In this document: positions 27,549-36,600 of the stretch, piece after piece
Numbering within the stretch: position 1 is the first letter of the stretch
Layout of the letters: each line of letters opens with the position of its first letter
Assembly (NCBI RefSeq): GCF_000027005.1
Contig: NC_012965.1
Coordinates: 1,103,001-1,167,000 of the forward strand
Reading direction: 5' to 3'
Length of the DNA: 64,000 nt
Origin: Komagataella phaffii GS115
Taxonomy: Eukaryota > Ascomycota > Pichiomycetes > Pichiales > Pichiaceae
Notes under the pieces: model-generated
Told to the model about the DNA's origin: nothing
The model's database searches: none
Seen by the model: the letters and a program-made list of their open reading frames with translations, nothing else
Program-made: the position numbers and the translations under genes

Positions 27549-28373
27549 ATGTCGTCTGATGCTGTGGAGCAACTTGAAAACTTCCAGTTGATCAAGTTCG
27601 ACAGATTCGATCCTTCAACGCAATCGACTATCAGAATAGCGCGATCTCCCAAACCAATTCCAGTCAAGGTTGTGATAGTGGGAGATGGTGGATGTGGAAA
27701 GACATGTCTTCTCAATGTCTTTGCCACTGGAACGTTTCCTGAGGCGTATGTCCCCACAATCATAGAAAATGTGGTTATTACATTGGTGACCCCAACTGGC
27801 CAGATAGCTGCCGTTACTCTGTGGGATACTGCAGGGCAAGAAGAGTACGACAGATTGAGACCCCTAAGCTACTCCGACGTTGACGTGGTCTTGCTGTGCT
27901 ACAGCATAGACAATCTGTCCACCTTTCATAATGTGGCCGACAAATGGTACCCAGAAGTGGCACATTTTTGTCCAAACACACCGATCATCTTGGTAGGTAC
28001 CAAATCTGATATGCGGCGTCATCAGAAGAGTCAGCCGCACTTTGTATCTCCCCAGGATTCGTCGCAGTTGGCAAGGCAGATGGGGGCAGTGATGAACATC
28101 GAGTGTTCTGCGAAGGAGGTTTCAAACGTCAATATCGTTTTTGATGCTGCTGTGTCGTACTGTTTGAGTAACAGCAGGCCCAAGACCAGAGGGGATAATG
28201 ACAACAATAGGAGTAACAGACGGCTAAGTAGAGCCAAGCGAGCCAGCATGTTTATAAGGGGTAAGGATGTTAGCTCAACGTCAGGAAACTCTCGGGAAGA
28301 ACTTGTTGAATACGATCAAGATGGGTTGGCAATAATACCGGACAGAAAGAAACGCAAATGTAGCATTATTTGA
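27549..28373 (+). CDS. RHO4: Rho-family GTPase, Rho4-like
   Basis: A 274-residue small GTPase with a 38-residue N-terminal extension. G1 is GDGGCGKT (45-52), the effector loop is around YVPTIIEN (67-74), G3 is WDTAGQEEYDRLRPLSY, G4 is GTKSD and G5 ECSAK. The C-terminus has a basic RKKRK stretch and the CAAX box CSII for prenylation. The N-terminal extension and the block EVAHFCPNTPIILVGTKSD resemble Rho4, which supports polarised growth and formin-driven actin cables. An unusual basic, Ser-rich linker (about 215-240) precedes the CAAX region. The open frame is longer upstream, but the ATG at 27549 gives the expected GTPase length. Confidence 0.7.
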   Translation: MSSDAVEQLENFQLIKFDRFDPSTQSTIRIARSPKPIPVKVVIVGDGGCGKTCLLNVFATGTFPEAYVPTIIENVVITLVTPTGQIAAVTLWDTAGQEEYDRLRPLSYSDVDVVLLCYSIDNLSTFHNVADKWYPEVAHFCPNTPIILVGTKSDMRRHQKSQPHFVSPQDSSQLARQMGAVMNIECSAKEVSNVNIVFDAAVSYCLSNSRPKTRGDNDNNRSNRRLSRAKRASMFIRGKDVSSTSGNSREELVEYDQDGLAIIPDRKKRKCSII

Positions 28374-28477
28374 GAGTGGGTGGGCTGAACAGCTGGAATT
28401 GTGGAGTTCAAGTTTTGAACTCTTAATGATGATTAGGTAATTACTATTTCGAGTTTAATTAAAAACGATCTGAATAA

Positions 28478-28493
28478 TTTCCTCTTTCGGAAT
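28478..28493 (+). promoter_or_regulatory. ECB/Mcm1-like site upstream of CDC6
   Basis: TTTCCTCTTTCGGAAT fits the Mcm1/early-cell-cycle-box pattern TTNCCNNNTNNGGNAA in all fixed positions but the last. It lies about 130 bp before the CDC6 ATG. Saccharomyces CDC6 is controlled by ECB elements at M/G1. Confidence 0.5.
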
Positions 28494-28620
28494 TTTCAAG
28501 TAGAATGGAACGCGGTCTGCTACTTAATCTTTTTTCTACCGTGTTTCTCTAAGGTGAAGAAGAGCAAGGGCTTGTATTATTCTCTCTTCCTACTCTTAAC
28601 GCTCAATTTTTCATCTCGTC

Positions 28621-30006
28621 ATGAATAGTCCTCCAGTGACTCCACAGAAGAAGCGTATTCTTACTGAGATCAATGGTCTTCCCACGCCAAAGAGAACGAA
28701 GGTCAAAGAGCGACATGCCACTACTGTCTACTCTCAGGTCAAAACCGTTTTCCAGAGAGGGTCCTTACCAGACATCGACACCGACGGATATTCTCTCCAT
28801 GGCAGATCAAAAGAGGCCAATATTCTAAAGAGCTTCTTGGAGAAAGGCCTTGCGGACTTGGAAAGCAATTCCTTGTACATCTCCGGACCTCCAGGAACGG
28901 GTAAGACAGCTCAACTCAATGCCGTGCTAGCCTATCTTTTCCCAAAGAAATCCGGAACCTTCAACACGTATCAAATTGAAAAGAACGGGCAATCGATCAG
29001 CAGATTACTGTCTGTCTCCAAAATAAACTGCATGACTATCAACAGACCAGACGAAATCTACCACAGCATTTACCGACAAATTCAGAGTTGCAACATTTTC
29101 CATGACGCTAAATGTTCATCCGAGCAACTTGAGAAGATCCTAAGTGATGAGGATGTCGCCGATATGCATATCATTGTTCTGGATGAACTTGATAACTTGA
29201 TCGCTAAGAATCAACGGGTCTTATTTCAACTATTCTCCTGGGCTTCTCACTTAACGGGTGCAGGTGGTCCCAGGTTGATTCTAATAGGGATAGCAAACGC
29301 GTTGGACCTGACTGACAGATTTATACCGAGGTTGAAGACTAACGGCATCAGTCCAAACTTATTACAATTTCACCCATATAATGGTGACCAGATAAAGACG
29401 ATCATCACCAAAAAAATACAATGTCTACCTCACAGAAACACAAACCAGATTATACATCCTGCTGCACTGCAATTATGTGCACGTAAGGCCTCTTCAAGCA
29501 CAGGTGATTTGAGAAAAGCCTTCGATGTCCTCTACCAATCGATAGAGTTAGCAGAGGCTTCAGCAAAAAGAAAGATGGATCCCATAAAGTTTGCCAACCT
29601 CCAACTGCATGAAATTCCTCCCATAACAGTTGCGGAGATAGCCAAGGCCTTCAATGCCTCAAACTTGGGAAAAGGTAAGCAGTTTCTGGCCAAACTAAAC
29701 ATACAACAGAAAACTATTCTATGTGCTCTGAGCAAATGCTCTGGGAACAAAAGCATCACGATTAACTCTTTATACGAGTTCTACAAGACAAAAATTGATT
29801 TTGATCCATTGACTGGGTCGTTGAAGAAGACTGAGTTCATCGACATCCTATCGATGTTGGAAAGTCATGGAGTTATCTCCATGGGGAACAATTCCTCTAG
29901 ATTATCTAATGTTGGAAACTCAAAAGTTGCTTGTATAACTGCAGAGCATGAGATCCGATCCAGTATCCAGAATTTGCCTCTTTTGGAGAAGATAATGAAT
30001 GGATAG
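28621..30006 (+). CDS. CDC6: Replication licensing ATPase Cdc6
   Basis: A 461-residue AAA+ ATPase that loads the MCM helicase on origin-bound ORC in G1. The Walker A motif GPPGTGKT is at 89-96, Walker B LDELD at about 187-191, sensor 1 LIGIANALDLTDRF follows, and a winged-helix domain occupies the C-terminal 110 residues. The N-terminus has two full CDK sites, TPQK (T7) and TPKR (T22), the second next to a basic patch suited to nuclear import; CDK sites at this place drive SCF-dependent destruction of Cdc6 in yeast. The promoter contains an ECB-like element. Confidence 0.92.
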   Translation: MNSPPVTPQKKRILTEINGLPTPKRTKVKERHATTVYSQVKTVFQRGSLPDIDTDGYSLHGRSKEANILKSFLEKGLADLESNSLYISGPPGTGKTAQLNAVLAYLFPKKSGTFNTYQIEKNGQSISRLLSVSKINCMTINRPDEIYHSIYRQIQSCNIFHDAKCSSEQLEKILSDEDVADMHIIVLDELDNLIAKNQRVLFQLFSWASHLTGAGGPRLILIGIANALDLTDRFIPRLKTNGISPNLLQFHPYNGDQIKTIITKKIQCLPHRNTNQIIHPAALQLCARKASSSTGDLRKAFDVLYQSIELAEASAKRKMDPIKFANLQLHEIPPITVAEIAKAFNASNLGKGKQFLAKLNIQQKTILCALSKCSGNKSITINSLYEFYKTKIDFDPLTGSLKKTEFIDILSMLESHGVISMGNNSSRLSNVGNSKVACITAEHEIRSSIQNLPLLEKIMNG

Positions 30007-30082
30007 AAAGTAATAGGCAATAATAGACTTTTAATATAACAATCCAATACGACCTCGAACCTGGTACGGTGTGGGTCTTACG

Positions 30083-30107
30083 CCCGTCCCCGTCCCCCCA
30101 CCCCCCC
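30083..30107 (-). other. G-quadruplex-forming sequence between CDC6 and SNT1
   Basis: On the minus strand four G-runs (7, 6, 4 and 3 bases) are separated by loops of 1, 2 and 2 bases, an ideal G3+N1-7 pattern. On the plus strand the same 25 bp could form an i-motif. It lies about 200 bp before SNT1, on the SNT1 template strand. Confidence 0.6.
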
Positions 30108-30136
30108 AACCAGGGTAAAAAGTTCCCAACGAATAC

Positions 30137-30144
30137 CGGGTAAC
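30137..30144 (+). promoter_or_regulatory. Reb1-type site upstream of SNT1
   Basis: CGGGTAAC is an exact match to the yeast Reb1 core (TTACCCG on the other strand) and lies 160 bp before the SNT1 ATG, 30 bp from the G-quadruplex motif. Reb1 is a general regulatory factor that keeps promoters nucleosome-free and can also stop read-through transcription from upstream genes. Confidence 0.5.
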
Positions 30145-30304
30145 CCCATCTTCTCTGTTTCAATGGTCTTTTGTAACAACCACCAACCTTAAAATCTAGC
30201 CTGTATCCCCGTTTTGAACACCAAGGAGAAGTTTTTTTATCCACTTCACGAGCACTCGTATTCTGCTATCAGTGGAGAACTCTTCAGATATCATTTCTTC
30301 TCAT

Positions 30305-32896
30305 ATGCCTCCGCTGGATTCCAACCGTGGGAACAACAACCCACCTCGTGATTACAGGCGAAAATATGAAAGTGAGCCAGTCAGTTCAAATGGGCCCAGA
30401 AAGCATTCTGGCTCTAGTTACGTAGAAAGGGATAGTCATGGCTACCACAGAGGAAGTGGGAGTAATGGATATTACCCCTCAAAGAAGGATTTCAGACCCA
30501 CCAGCAACGGCTCAAGCCAAGGGTACTCTGGTTACAATAATGGTTACTACGGGTCATACAACAACAGATACAGGGAACCCTTACCAGAGAGGAGGTCTAT
30601 TGGAGAGTCTTATAAACCCCGTTCTAATGATCGCATACCCAAGGACTCCAGATATAGACAACAACCGATGATAAGGGATTATCGTGATAGCAGGCCCTAC
30701 TGGAACAACAGAGCCGGCTCTACTGAGAGAATATCTTCATCGGTGCCTTCGTCTTCTAGGTATTATAATGAGGATTCTGGATATGGTGCGTTGAAAAAGC
30801 CACAATCTTCTTACGCTGAAAGGAATAACAGGTCATCAGACAGTCCCAGTTATGGAGCTTACTCGGGCAAGTTGAACACATTAACAAACAAGAATTTGGA
30901 GTCACCCATATCCTCTGAAGTTTCTACACCAAGACTATCTACCCGTCCATCATTTGCAAGCGCTTCCGAACTTGAGACCAAAGAAGAATCGAAGGTTACT
31001 AGGAAAGAGGCGATAAAAGAGGAACAAGAAAAGACAGTGATACCCACAACCGAGGAAGAAACTGAAAAACCTTCTCTGGAGAAGGTTAGATCAACAGAGC
31101 ATGCTAACGAGAAGTCACCTGTTTCCAAGGCTGTAGAAGAACCAGTAAAAATGGATGAAAAGGCAGAGATCGATAATCCTATTCTAGAGCAGGTTAAACT
31201 TGAGGTCAATCCGGATGTTAAACCTGATATCCCACAAACAGATACCACCAAAGAGGATCAATTAATAAAACCATCAGAGCACATTTGTCAGAAGACTTTG
31301 GACCAAATAGATATTACTCAGCCGACGGATACTACTTCTGCTCAAACAGAGACTCTCCAGCCCAAGGTTGATAGCATTACTTCCGAATTGAAAATCGACA
31401 TCAAGATCGACAACACCAACATAAACAAAGAACCTGAAACACAGCCTGAAACACTTTACCGAATCCCCAAAATCGAGGGATGTATATTCCCAATGAACAA
31501 ACTAGAAGATAAATTCTGGAGCTTACAAACAAGGCCCAAAGCCAAGGTCTTAGAGCATCAATGGTACTTGAATGATAAGAAAATTGAAAACTTTACAGAG
31601 TATCCCTTTTATATTGACAACTTGCTACTTCACATTAACGTACTCAGTCCAACTATCGAAAAGTTTCTACAAATTAAAGACAAATCAGTTCTGAAGAAAA
31701 GAGCTCGATTAACCGAGGAGTTCTTTTCAAGGGCAAGGCAATGGCGCCAAAGACGTCATAAGATGGACGAACAGCTTAATAAACTACATTCCAAAGAAGC
31801 TGCTCCTCCTATACAAAGAGAAGAAGAACCGGATACATCAAGAGAGCTGAAACCCTCGAGGAGATCCCGTCATGGAGATTTTGTTGGTACAGAGGCCGAA
31901 TTCCAAGAGATTTTAGAAAGCCTGGAGAGAGAAAAAGAAAAAGATCCTTTGTATGTGGCTCAAAAAGGTGCTGCAGTCATACCTGAGATGATATTGGATC
32001 CAATTGAAAGAGAAACGTTACGGTTCATAAATACAAATAATCTGATAACAGATAAAGATCGTTGGGCCCAGAGAATAAAGACAGACCCAATTGATACTTT
32101 TACTGAGAAGGAGCATGAAATGTTTGTGGAAGCTTATATTCACCATCCTAAGAAGTTTGGACGTATATCTGCTGCTTTGGGTGGTTTGCGAACCCCAGAA
32201 GAATGTGTTTTACATTATTACCGAACAAAGAAAACTAAAACTAATTTCAAACAAGTATTGGCTAGTAGGAAAAAAGGAAGAGGCAAACCTCCTCGTCGAA
32301 ATAAAGTTGTGCTTGAAAAGAAAGCAAAGACATTTCAAGAAGATAGTGATGTGAAGCTAACACCTGAACCCATGAAACGTAAAAGAATTTCATCATCTGC
32401 GTCGTTGAATGGTTCAGAGGTGAAGAAGCCTCGTGGCAACCGAGCACAAGAGCAAACAACCACTTCAGAAGAACTTCAAAGGAAGAAGCCACATTTATCA
32501 AGCTATTGGAGTGTTCAAGAAGTAAAGATGTTCAAGGTTTTGTTTGGAGAACACGGCGAGAAGTGGGATACGATATCGTCCATAATGAAAAGCAAATCTT
32601 CTACCATGGTGAAAAATTTCTATCAGAAAAAGATGAGAGAGGATACCAAGAAGGACGACGAATATCAAACTGTTACCGATAATTTGGAAACTATAGAGAA
32701 TACGAAGACACCTGATCAAGTTGAAATAACTACTCCCAAGGTGGAGAGCCCAGAAAATGAAACTCCAACTTATGATTTGCCACACATCAGCACATTTTAC
32801 ACCGGCAACGTTGACCAAAAGAAGCAAGTGCAGGAAGCTGAAGAGACTATTCCACATTCAAAGGTACCTTCCATTATGAACTTATTAAACGATTGA
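30305..32896 (+). CDS. SNT1: Set3 deacetylase complex SANT-domain subunit Snt1
   Basis: An 863-residue protein with two SANT domains: DTFTEKEHEMFVEAYIHHP with GLRTPEECVLHYY (about 605-655), and SYWSVQEVKMFKVLFGEHG with WDTISSIM (about 737-785). The NCoR/SMRT-like block between about 540 and 600 (AAVIPEMILDPIERE) precedes SANT1. The N-terminal 250 residues are rich in Tyr, Asn, Gly and Arg and look disordered. This is the architecture of Snt1, scaffold of the Set3 histone deacetylase complex that is recruited by H3K4 methylation. The upstream frame starts with GTG at 30272; the first ATG is 30305. The last 23 bp overlap the end of the convergent gene. Confidence 0.8.
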   Translation: MPPLDSNRGNNNPPRDYRRKYESEPVSSNGPRKHSGSSYVERDSHGYHRGSGSNGYYPSKKDFRPTSNGSSQGYSGYNNGYYGSYNNRYREPLPERRSIGESYKPRSNDRIPKDSRYRQQPMIRDYRDSRPYWNNRAGSTERISSSVPSSSRYYNEDSGYGALKKPQSSYAERNNRSSDSPSYGAYSGKLNTLTNKNLESPISSEVSTPRLSTRPSFASASELETKEESKVTRKEAIKEEQEKTVIPTTEEETEKPSLEKVRSTEHANEKSPVSKAVEEPVKMDEKAEIDNPILEQVKLEVNPDVKPDIPQTDTTKEDQLIKPSEHICQKTLDQIDITQPTDTTSAQTETLQPKVDSITSELKIDIKIDNTNINKEPETQPETLYRIPKIEGCIFPMNKLEDKFWSLQTRPKAKVLEHQWYLNDKKIENFTEYPFYIDNLLLHINVLSPTIEKFLQIKDKSVLKKRARLTEEFFSRARQWRQRRHKMDEQLNKLHSKEAAPPIQREEEPDTSRELKPSRRSRHGDFVGTEAEFQEILESLEREKEKDPLYVAQKGAAVIPEMILDPIERETLRFINTNNLITDKDRWAQRIKTDPIDTFTEKEHEMFVEAYIHHPKKFGRISAALGGLRTPEECVLHYYRTKKTKTNFKQVLASRKKGRGKPPRRNKVVLEKKAKTFQEDSDVKLTPEPMKRKRISSSASLNGSEVKKPRGNRAQEQTTTSEELQRKKPHLSSYWSVQEVKMFKVLFGEHGEKWDTISSIMKSKSSTMVKNFYQKKMREDTKKDDEYQTVTDNLETIENTKTPDQVEITTPKVESPENETPTYDLPHISTFYTGNVDQKKQVQEAEETIPHSKVPSIMNLLND

Positions 32897-33887
32897 ACTT
32901 TAGCTGCCATGATTTAAGTTCATAATCTATGAGCAATATGTTATCCGAGAGGGGATTACTGTCTTTTCCGCATATTGAATCATCTTCGCTCGTTTGACAG
33001 GTGAGTTGCACATCGTTTTCGTCAAATGTGAAAAACAGTTTACGAGGTTGACTCCAATCTTCTTCAATACGAGGGAATAGGTCGCAGTTATTGAAGTACA
33101 CTGTTTTTTTCCTTACAATTGCGACAACTCGCTTGATTACTGCAGTGGATGATCCGAACGGAGTTTGAGGTGTGATAGGACATTTGATCTTGATCTTTTT
33201 GGAAGAAGACAATCGTGGAGACAACCGGAATTCGTCTTGAATAAGGTCTTGTATAATAGTGGAATCATATGTTGAAGGTACTACAGCATCTTCATACATC
33301 TCTAATCTTCCAACAACGTATTGCTCTTTGTGAAAGAATCTACCATATTGGTATTTGGTACACGGGGATATTGTGGTTTCCACAATTTCTTTGGCTTCCA
33401 GAATTTCGTACTCTGTCTGCCTCCGAAACATGCAATACCTCAGGACTTTGTTCAATTCATCTTCGAAAAAGTCCCGCACCTCCTGAATACTTTGAAGATC
33501 CACGGGAGCGGAGCTTCCATCTGGCATAAACACGACACTGTCCTTGAACATCAATTGCTTTTCAAAAACAACTGGGCCATTATGGTTATTCAAGAGCCAT
33601 TTCCAAATTTTACCTAGCTTGGTAGATTGAGAATTTACCTCAGTCAGCTCTTTGAGTGGAAGTACAGATCTTGCGAAAACATCATCTCCTAATAAAGATT
33701 TGATGTGGATCTTTTGATCTTCAGTCAAGATTATCGATTGGTGTGTTTGTGACGCAGTGTACTCTATCTGTGGTTTTTGTCCCGTAGCATTGAGACCAAC
33801 GGTCTTATTATCTTGCGTTTCAGCCCCAACAAAAGCGGCACTCACAGACACTGCACAGATAAAAAGGACATGTTTGAGCACTCCCAT
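32874..33887 (-). CDS. Unrecognised secretory-pathway protein
   Basis: I do not recognise this 337-residue protein. It begins with a clear signal peptide (VLFICAVSVSAAFVGA, residues 7-22), followed by two N-glycosylation sequons (N27-K-T and N33-A-T) and a soluble alpha/beta-looking body with several cysteines (RYCMFRR, SPCTKYQYG, IKCPITP, NNCDLFP, LTCQTSEDDSICG) that could form disulfides. No transmembrane helix, GPI signal or HDEL-type retention signal is visible, so secretion or a lumenal or vacuolar location are all possible. Its last codons overlap those of SNT1 by 23 bp on the opposite strand. The frame is uninterrupted over 1 kb with ordinary codon use, so it is very likely a real gene. 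Confidence 0.8.
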   Translation of the reverse strand: MGVLKHVLFICAVSVSAAFVGAETQDNKTVGLNATGQKPQIEYTASQTHQSIILTEDQKIHIKSLLGDDVFARSVLPLKELTEVNSQSTKLGKIWKWLLNNHNGPVVFEKQLMFKDSVVFMPDGSSAPVDLQSIQEVRDFFEDELNKVLRYCMFRRQTEYEILEAKEIVETTISPCTKYQYGRFFHKEQYVVGRLEMYEDAVVPSTYDSTIIQDLIQDEFRLSPRLSSSKKIKIKCPITPQTPFGSSTAVIKRVVAIVRKKTVYFNNCDLFPRIEEDWSQPRKLFFTFDENDVQLTCQTSEDDSICGKDSNPLSDNILLIDYELKSWQLKFNRLISS

Positions 33888-34216
33888 TGTTTTTGACTCA
33901 GAAACTATTTGCTGCCAGCCTAAGATTTATTTTTCTGTGAGGCCTTTCCTTTATACTGTCGTAGATAGAATAGACCTCAGATAATGAAATAGCACTATTA
34001 GATAATCTGGATCTACCAAATCGGATTAACACACCTTTACACCACATATAGCTGCATGAATTTTTGAGTCCGCCTGCTCAAGCGCATGTGGAAAGGGAAG
34101 AACAGAACATTATCTACGTGGGACGTTTTCCGAAAATTTAATTATCGTGTTTTCCCCTCCCGACAACAACAACAAGCCAAGTACCATTCTTTCCTTTTAG
34201 TACACCAACTATCAAG
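33888..34216. promoter_or_regulatory. Divergent promoter between the secretory protein gene and the elongase
   Basis: 329 bp without a gene. A TGACTCA (Gcn4/AP-1 type) match at 33894-33900 lies only a few bases before the minus-strand start, so it is probably within the leader rather than a functional site. I see no other strong motif. Confidence 0.4.
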
Positions 34217-35221
34217 ATGTCCATTCTCTCATTTGATAAGCCCTTTGGCATCGAACTATGGCCCATTTTCGATACTTTTGCCTCTAAAGCCACCCACGGT
34301 GCTTTTGTTCCTTCCGAGTTTGAGTTTGTTGCTGGAAAACTGCCTTTATCCACTCTGGAACCAGTATTGTACAGCATTGCCGCGTACTACTTTATCGTCT
34401 TCGGTGGCTATTATTTTATTAAGAAGCTGGAGCTAAAGCCACTAGTTTTAAATGCGTTGTTTTCTGCTCACAACTTGTTTTTAACTACTGCTTCTTTGGT
34501 GCTGTTAACTTTGATGGTTGAACAGCTCGTTCCTATTATTTACCACCATGGACTTTTCTATGCTATTTGCAACACTAGGGCTTGGACTCAAGAGCTTGTC
34601 ACTTTGTACTACCTGAATTACCTGATCAAGTTCGTAGAGTTTATTGACACATTCTTTTTGGTTGTCAAACAGAAAAAGCTGACATTTTTACACACTTACC
34701 ACCACGGTGCTACTGCTTTGCTATGTTACACTCAGTTGGTTGGTGTCACTTCCATCTCTTGGGTCCCAATCTCCCTGAATCTGGGTGTCCACGTTGTCAT
34801 GTACTGGTATTACTTTCTGGCTTCGAGAGGTATCCGTGTATGGTGGAAGGAATGGGTCACTAGATTTCAAATTATGCAATTTATTTTGGATCTTGGATTT
34901 GTTTATTTTGCCAGTTACCAAAAGTTTGCCTACACTTATTTCAAGGACGTTCTGCCATACTGTGGTGACTGTGCTGGAACCATGGTAGCCGCTGTGTCTG
35001 GTTGTGCCATTCTGTCGTCCTACTTGGTCCTTTTCATTGCCTTCTACATTGAAGTCTACAGAAAACAAGGTAAAAAGTCCAGATACGTTAAAAAGGTCAG
35101 AGGTGGTGTTGCTGCCAAGGTCAACGAGTATGTTCTTTTGGAAGACAAACAGTTGGCATCCGGTGCTTCCTCTCGTTCCAGCTCCCCTGTGACCAGAAAT
35201 TTGCGCTCTCGCAAGGCCTGA
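34217..35221 (+). CDS. ELO-family very-long-chain fatty acid elongase (Elo2/Elo3-like)
   Basis: A 334-residue ER multi-pass condensing enzyme that adds two-carbon units to acyl-CoA for sphingolipid very-long-chain acids. The catalytic histidine box HTYHH is at 159-163, preceded by KFVEFIDTFFLVVKQKKLTF and followed by the conserved LGVHVVMYWYYFLASRGIRV segment. Six to seven hydrophobic helices are seen, and the C-terminal tail is basic (RNLRSRKA). Sequence blocks such as MVEQLVPII and the RGGVAAKVNEYV tail are shared with Saccharomyces Fen1/Elo2 and Sur4/Elo3; I cannot tell which of the two it replaces. Confidence 0.9.
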   Translation: MSILSFDKPFGIELWPIFDTFASKATHGAFVPSEFEFVAGKLPLSTLEPVLYSIAAYYFIVFGGYYFIKKLELKPLVLNALFSAHNLFLTTASLVLLTLMVEQLVPIIYHHGLFYAICNTRAWTQELVTLYYLNYLIKFVEFIDTFFLVVKQKKLTFLHTYHHGATALLCYTQLVGVTSISWVPISLNLGVHVVMYWYYFLASRGIRVWWKEWVTRFQIMQFILDLGFVYFASYQKFAYTYFKDVLPYCGDCAGTMVAAVSGCAILSSYLVLFIAFYIEVYRKQGKKSRYVKKVRGGVAAKVNEYVLLEDKQLASGASSRSSSPVTRNLRSRKA

Positions 35222-35348
35222 TTGTGCTGGCCTAAGGACAAAATTTTTAACGATCAAGAATATGAACTAAGAGAAAAGACGAGCAGTGAGGAGGAAGATA
35301 ACAGAAAAAAGAATACCCCAAATATTTATGATTCAACCTTTGCATTTA

Positions 35349-36455
35349 TTATATACTAGATAGGTGTAATGAACGCTGATGTGCTAAATCTATCGATTTT
35401 TTGATAAAGTCTTTGGTTATGCGAGATCCATTTCCTCCAGCCTTTGAACCCCCGTGGATGGTAAGTGAAGTTAACTTATCTCCCGCTACCACCACATGCA
35501 CGAGGGATGTAGATGCGCTCTCTTCTGATTCGCCTTCTATATCAGCCAGTAGAATTTCTTGGGACTTCTCTCCATCTGGAATCGTGACCAGTCCGAAAGT
35601 TGAAGAATAACCTATTTTTTTCTCTTCGAGCTTAATCGGATAATTCAAAACCGGATCGCAAATCAACTGAGATCTTTCAATTGTAGCGTTAGCCCCTGAC
35701 CGAGACTTAACTGTTCTGGAACTTGTGGTGTCTTCGTCTAGGAATGTATATGGTAGCTTGGTATTTTTCAGAGCCTTTATTAACGCTGTCCAACATATGT
35801 CAAAGGGAGGTCCAGTACGCGAGAACACTTGCAAATTAGCGTATAGAACGAATGAGTATTGTTTATCTTCGAAGGGTATTGTTTCTGCTGTGTTTCCATC
35901 TGCCATCACCTGATCATTATCGTCATTAGTACCATCTGTTTGTGGACCGTTGCGTGGAAATATGACTTCAACTTTATCATCACTCGTTCGATGTTTATAT
36001 CCATACCTGATCTTTAGCGCTGATTTGCGAATAATGCCTGAGCTTTTGAGTGTTTCATATAACTTTTGAGCTATAATCATCTCTTCATCGGTGCATGCAC
36101 CCGATCTACCTCTTGCAATCTCCACCAATGGATATACAGTAGCAAACGGATTAGAAGACGTAGTGGCCTGATCCAAAATATCGTCATCAGATACTATTCC
36201 TCCTGTTATGGCGCATATTACTGTGGTCTTACCGACCTTGACCACCGAAGAACCGAGAACGGATGACTTGGTAGGATTTGACTCGTCATATCTTCCAAAC
36301 CCTTTATTATTAACTTGAACGCTTCTGAACTCTTCGTACTTTCTCAGATTCGGCCTGATCCCCTCTTTCAAATTTCTTTCCAGGTAGATATCAGGCGCAA
36401 TTCTGGAAAAAACATTGGGGGTAAACTGGATGAATTCTGGTTGTTCTTCCTCCAT
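35349..36455 (-). CDS. RRP43: Exosome RNase PH-like ring subunit Rrp43
   Basis: A 368-residue non-catalytic RNase PH-fold protein of the exosome ring. Diagnostic blocks shared with Saccharomyces Rrp43 are IRPNLRKYEEFRSV, VVKVGKTTVICAITGGI, YPLVEIARGRSGACTDEEM, FSRTGPPFDICWTALIKAL and the C-terminal IHGGSKAGGNGSRIT. Length is close to the 394 of the Saccharomyces protein. It is the second exosome subunit in the window after RRP4, but 33 kb apart, so no operon-like meaning is implied. It shares a 145-bp promoter with RBK1. Confidence 0.92.
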   Translation of the reverse strand: MEEEQPEFIQFTPNVFSRIAPDIYLERNLKEGIRPNLRKYEEFRSVQVNNKGFGRYDESNPTKSSVLGSSVVKVGKTTVICAITGGIVSDDDILDQATTSSNPFATVYPLVEIARGRSGACTDEEMIIAQKLYETLKSSGIIRKSALKIRYGYKHRTSDDKVEVIFPRNGPQTDGTNDDNDQVMADGNTAETIPFEDKQYSFVLYANLQVFSRTGPPFDICWTALIKALKNTKLPYTFLDEDTTSSRTVKSRSGANATIERSQLICDPVLNYPIKLEEKKIGYSSTFGLVTIPDGEKSQEILLADIEGESEESASTSLVHVVVAGDKLTSLTIHGGSKAGGNGSRITKDFIKKSIDLAHQRSLHLSSI

Positions 36456-36600
36456 TCTTGAGTGCTAGAAATAATTTTCGTTCCTAACAAACTCGCATTT
36501 ATGATTTAACTTCTACTCGTCCTAGTAGGAAAGTTCGCGCAAACAAGGTACAATATTTCACACCACTTCTAATCTCTCTCACTAACTGATTACCGTTAGA

